Origin: Oscillospiraceae bacterium
GTDB taxonomy: Bacteria > Bacillota > Clostridia > UBA1381
Reading direction: 5' to 3'
Assembly (NCBI GenBank): GCA_022508725.1
Contig: JAFLUR010000124.1
Span: 1 to 6,762, forward strand
DNA: 6,762 nt
In this document: one piece after another, positions 4,787 to 6,762 of the stretch
How positions within the stretch are numbered: the first letter of the stretch is position 1
How the letters are laid out: each line of letters begins with the position of its first letter
The notes under the pieces: model-generated
Seen by the model: only the letters and a program-made list of their open reading frames with translations
What the model was told of the DNA's origin: nothing
The model's database searches: none
Made by a program: the position numbers and the translations under genes

Positions 4787-6762
4787 ATGAAAAAAATAAT
4801 CAGCGCATTTTTATCGATAGCCTTACTGTTTACATCGGCGGTATCGGCGGCGCCGGCAATCGATAAAGGCGAAAAAGTGACTCTTATAGTCGAGGTGGAA
4901 GGTGAGTCGCTGCTGGAAACAAAAAACGCCGTTGTTTTGGGCGCGTCCGAGTTTATGAAAACAGACGAAGCAAAAACGACCGAAGCGCATATCCTGTCCG
5001 TACAATCGAAAGTCAAATCGGATATCGAAAAAAGAGTACGCGCAGACGCGGATAAAGGATTTACATACACAAGCGTTTTCAACGGTTTTTCAATGGAGGC
5101 ATACACTTCGGATATCGAAAAAATAAAAGCGACAGACGGCGTTAAAAACGTGTATATCTCGCAGACATACAAAATTCCGGAGGATAAAATTTCCGATGAA
5201 CCGGCAATGCTTTTCGACGATACCGACGATACCTATGATGACCGGGTGAGCGCGGATATGATGAATGTGCGGTATATGTATGATTTAGGCTATGACGGAC
5301 GCGGTCAAGCCGTGGCGATAATCGATTCGGAATTCGATACAGCTCATGAATTTTTTGCTTCCGAGGTTAAGGACCCGAAATTTTCAAAAAGCGATATAAA
5401 AGCCTTTTTGGAAAACAACGAGCTTAATATAAACGCATCGGTAAATCAGGTCTACAAAAGCAGTAAAATTCCGTTTGCGTATGATTACGGTGAGGGAGAT
5501 GCCGACACATACTCTACCGAGAACATACATGGCACTCATGTTGCGGGAATAGTCGGAGGCAAGAACGGTAATTATTACGGAAATGTATTTTCGGGAACGG
5601 CGCCCGAGGCGCAGCTCATTTTGATGAAAGCCGGATACAACATCGGAGAACTCAGCGATGACGCCACATTTGCGGCACTTGACGATGTGTCGAAAACAGA
5701 TGTATGCGCTGTGAATTGCAGTTTCGGAGAAGACATTATCATAAATGAACTGTATCAAAAAATAGGGGAAAATCTCAGAAACACGGGGATAGCCGTAATT
5801 GCGGCTGCGGGGAATTCCGACAGAGCGTATGAAACAACGGACAATCCCGACTATGTATATCCTTCCGCACCCGCAGTCGAATCAAAAGCGACAAGCGTTG
5901 CATCCGTTGATTCGGACACTTTATGGGTTTTAGATAATACAATCACTCTCGGCAACGGTGAGGTATTGGAATATGATGCACATGACAGCGGAAACTTTTT
6001 TGAAGGTTTTTCCGATAAATTTTATGAGTATGTTATTCTTAACGATATAAGCGACATTAAAAAGAACGATATGAACGGTAAAATCGGGGTATATCCCGAC
6101 GCAATTGCCGGCAGCGACATAGAAACCGCTTTGCATGACGCAGGCGCTTTGGGGAGAATTATAATTATGCCCGGCAAATCGGATTCTGCGAGCGGTTTTC
6201 GCCTTGATTTGAGAGCTGCGGCGGTAAAGAAATCTTCCGGCGAAAAGCTTATTGCCTGCGAGGAAAAAATTCTCAAAACCACACCCGGAACAAAACATTA
6301 TAAAAAGCGTGCCGATTCCGGAATGTCATCCTTTACAAGCTGGGGAACAAATACAATGCTTGAATTAAAGCCGGAAATCTCCGCGCCTGGAGGAAACATA
6401 CTTTCCTCCGGGCCGGACGATAAATATGAAAACAAAAGCGGCACTTCGATGGCTACGCCGCATATAACCGGCGCAGCGGCGCTTATGAACGGATTTATTG
6501 AGTATAATTACCCGTATGTAACCGGCGCCGATAGGGTAGCTCTTACGGAAAATCTGCTTATGAGTTCGGCAAATATCATGTTTCAAGACAAAGAAAAAAC
6601 ACTTCCCGAATCGCCGCGCCGTCAAGGCGCCGGGCTTGCCGATCTTGAAGCGGCCGCAAAAATACCGGTCATATTAAAGGGCGACTCGGGAAAATCAAAG
6701 CTCAGTCTTTACGATATGCTCGGCGATGAGATCACGCTTAAATTCACGGCGGAAAATCTGAC
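4787..6762 (+). CDS. Secreted S8 subtilisin-like serine protease (C5a-peptidase/lactocepin type), partial at 3' end
   Basis: An open frame of 658 complete codons runs off the window without a stop. Residues 1-22 are a signal peptide (MKKIISAF, hydrophobic core, AVSA-A cleavage region). Residues about 31-128 fit an inhibitor I9 propeptide, with the typical VFNGFSMEA and GVKNVY segments. The catalytic domain has Asp180 (AIIDSEFD), His248 (HGTHVAGI), the oxyanion Asn343 (AAAGNS) and Ser554 (SGTSMATPH), so the triad is complete. Residues about 395-500 between Asn and Ser contain a PA-like insert (NGKIGVYPD ... AGALGRIIIM), as in cell-envelope proteinases. The Asp box has Glu182 where Gly is usual. 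The enzyme should be exported and cleave proteins or peptides outside the cell. Any C-terminal Fn3-like domains or wall anchor lie beyond the window. AAGGATG (4771-4777) is the ribosome binding site, nine bases before the ATG. Confidence 0.93.
   Translation, partial: MKKIISAFLSIALLFTSAVSAAPAIDKGEKVTLIVEVEGESLLETKNAVVLGASEFMKTDEAKTTEAHILSVQSKVKSDIEKRVRADADKGFTYTSVFNGFSMEAYTSDIEKIKATDGVKNVYISQTYKIPEDKISDEPAMLFDDTDDTYDDRVSADMMNVRYMYDLGYDGRGQAVAIIDSEFDTAHEFFASEVKDPKFSKSDIKAFLENNELNINASVNQVYKSSKIPFAYDYGEGDADTYSTENIHGTHVAGIVGGKNGNYYGNVFSGTAPEAQLILMKAGYNIGELSDDATFAALDDVSKTDVCAVNCSFGEDIIINELYQKIGENLRNTGIAVIAAAGNSDRAYETTDNPDYVYPSAPAVESKATSVASVDSDTLWVLDNTITLGNGEVLEYDAHDSGNFFEGFSDKFYEYVILNDISDIKKNDMNGKIGVYPDAIAGSDIETALHDAGALGRIIIMPGKSDSASGFRLDLRAAAVKKSSGEKLIACEEKILKTTPGTKHYKKRADSGMSSFTSWGTNTMLELKPEISAPGGNILSSGPDDKYENKSGTSMATPHITGAAALMNGFIEYNYPYVTGADRVALTENLLMSSANIMFQDKEKTLPESPRRQGAGLADLEAAAKIPVILKGDSGKSKLSLYDMLGDEITLKFTAENL

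Noticed and set aside
4780..6625. Several minus-strand open frames of 60-130 codons opposite the subtilase
   Set aside because: They are shadows of the continuous subtilase frame, which has signal peptide, propeptide and full catalytic triad.

Overview
The window looks like chromosomal or accessory DNA from a Gram-positive anaerobe of the Clostridia type. This is inferred from the AT-rich composition, strong GGAGG-like ribosome binding sites, promoters close to TTGACA/TATAAT, and the gene families present (short HipA-like kinase with a small partner, Fic protein, AAA ATPase with DUF4143, secreted C5a-peptidase-like subtilase). Species cannot be told from the sequence.

Layout. A short plus-strand gene (182-382) encodes a 66-residue excisionase/MerR-type helix-turn-helix protein. 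Converging on it is a minus-strand block of four genes, in transcription order: an AAA ATPase with a C-terminal DUF4143 nuclease-like domain (4540-3344), a Fic-domain protein (3188-1731), a 125-residue protein resembling the N-terminal part of Firmicutes HipA-like proteins (1656-1279), and a 276-residue HipA-like Ser/Thr kinase (1303-473) that overlaps it by 25 bases. Divergent from the ATPase gene, a large plus-strand gene starts at 4787 and runs off the end of the window. It encodes a secreted S8 subtilase with signal peptide, I9 propeptide, complete Asp-His-Ser triad and a PA-like insert. It is the largest coding region here, at 658 complete codons without a stop.

How they may work together. 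The kinase pair looks like a split HipA module, comparable to the HipS/HipT part of HipBST, but with no Xre-type HipB nearby. Fic proteins and HipA kinases both modify proteins using ATP, and both occur as toxin or stress modules. The ATPase gene has a perfect-consensus promoter carrying three copies of a TTTTACGGAATATA-type motif, which suggests tight, perhaps self-made, repression. Promoter-like sequences precede the ATPase and Fic genes and, more weakly, the kinase pair, so the block reads as a set of separately expressed accessory modules rather than one operon. No RNA gene, CRISPR array, insertion sequence or attachment site was seen. No gene-free stretch exceeds 300 bases; the longest is the divergent promoter region at about 4541-4786.
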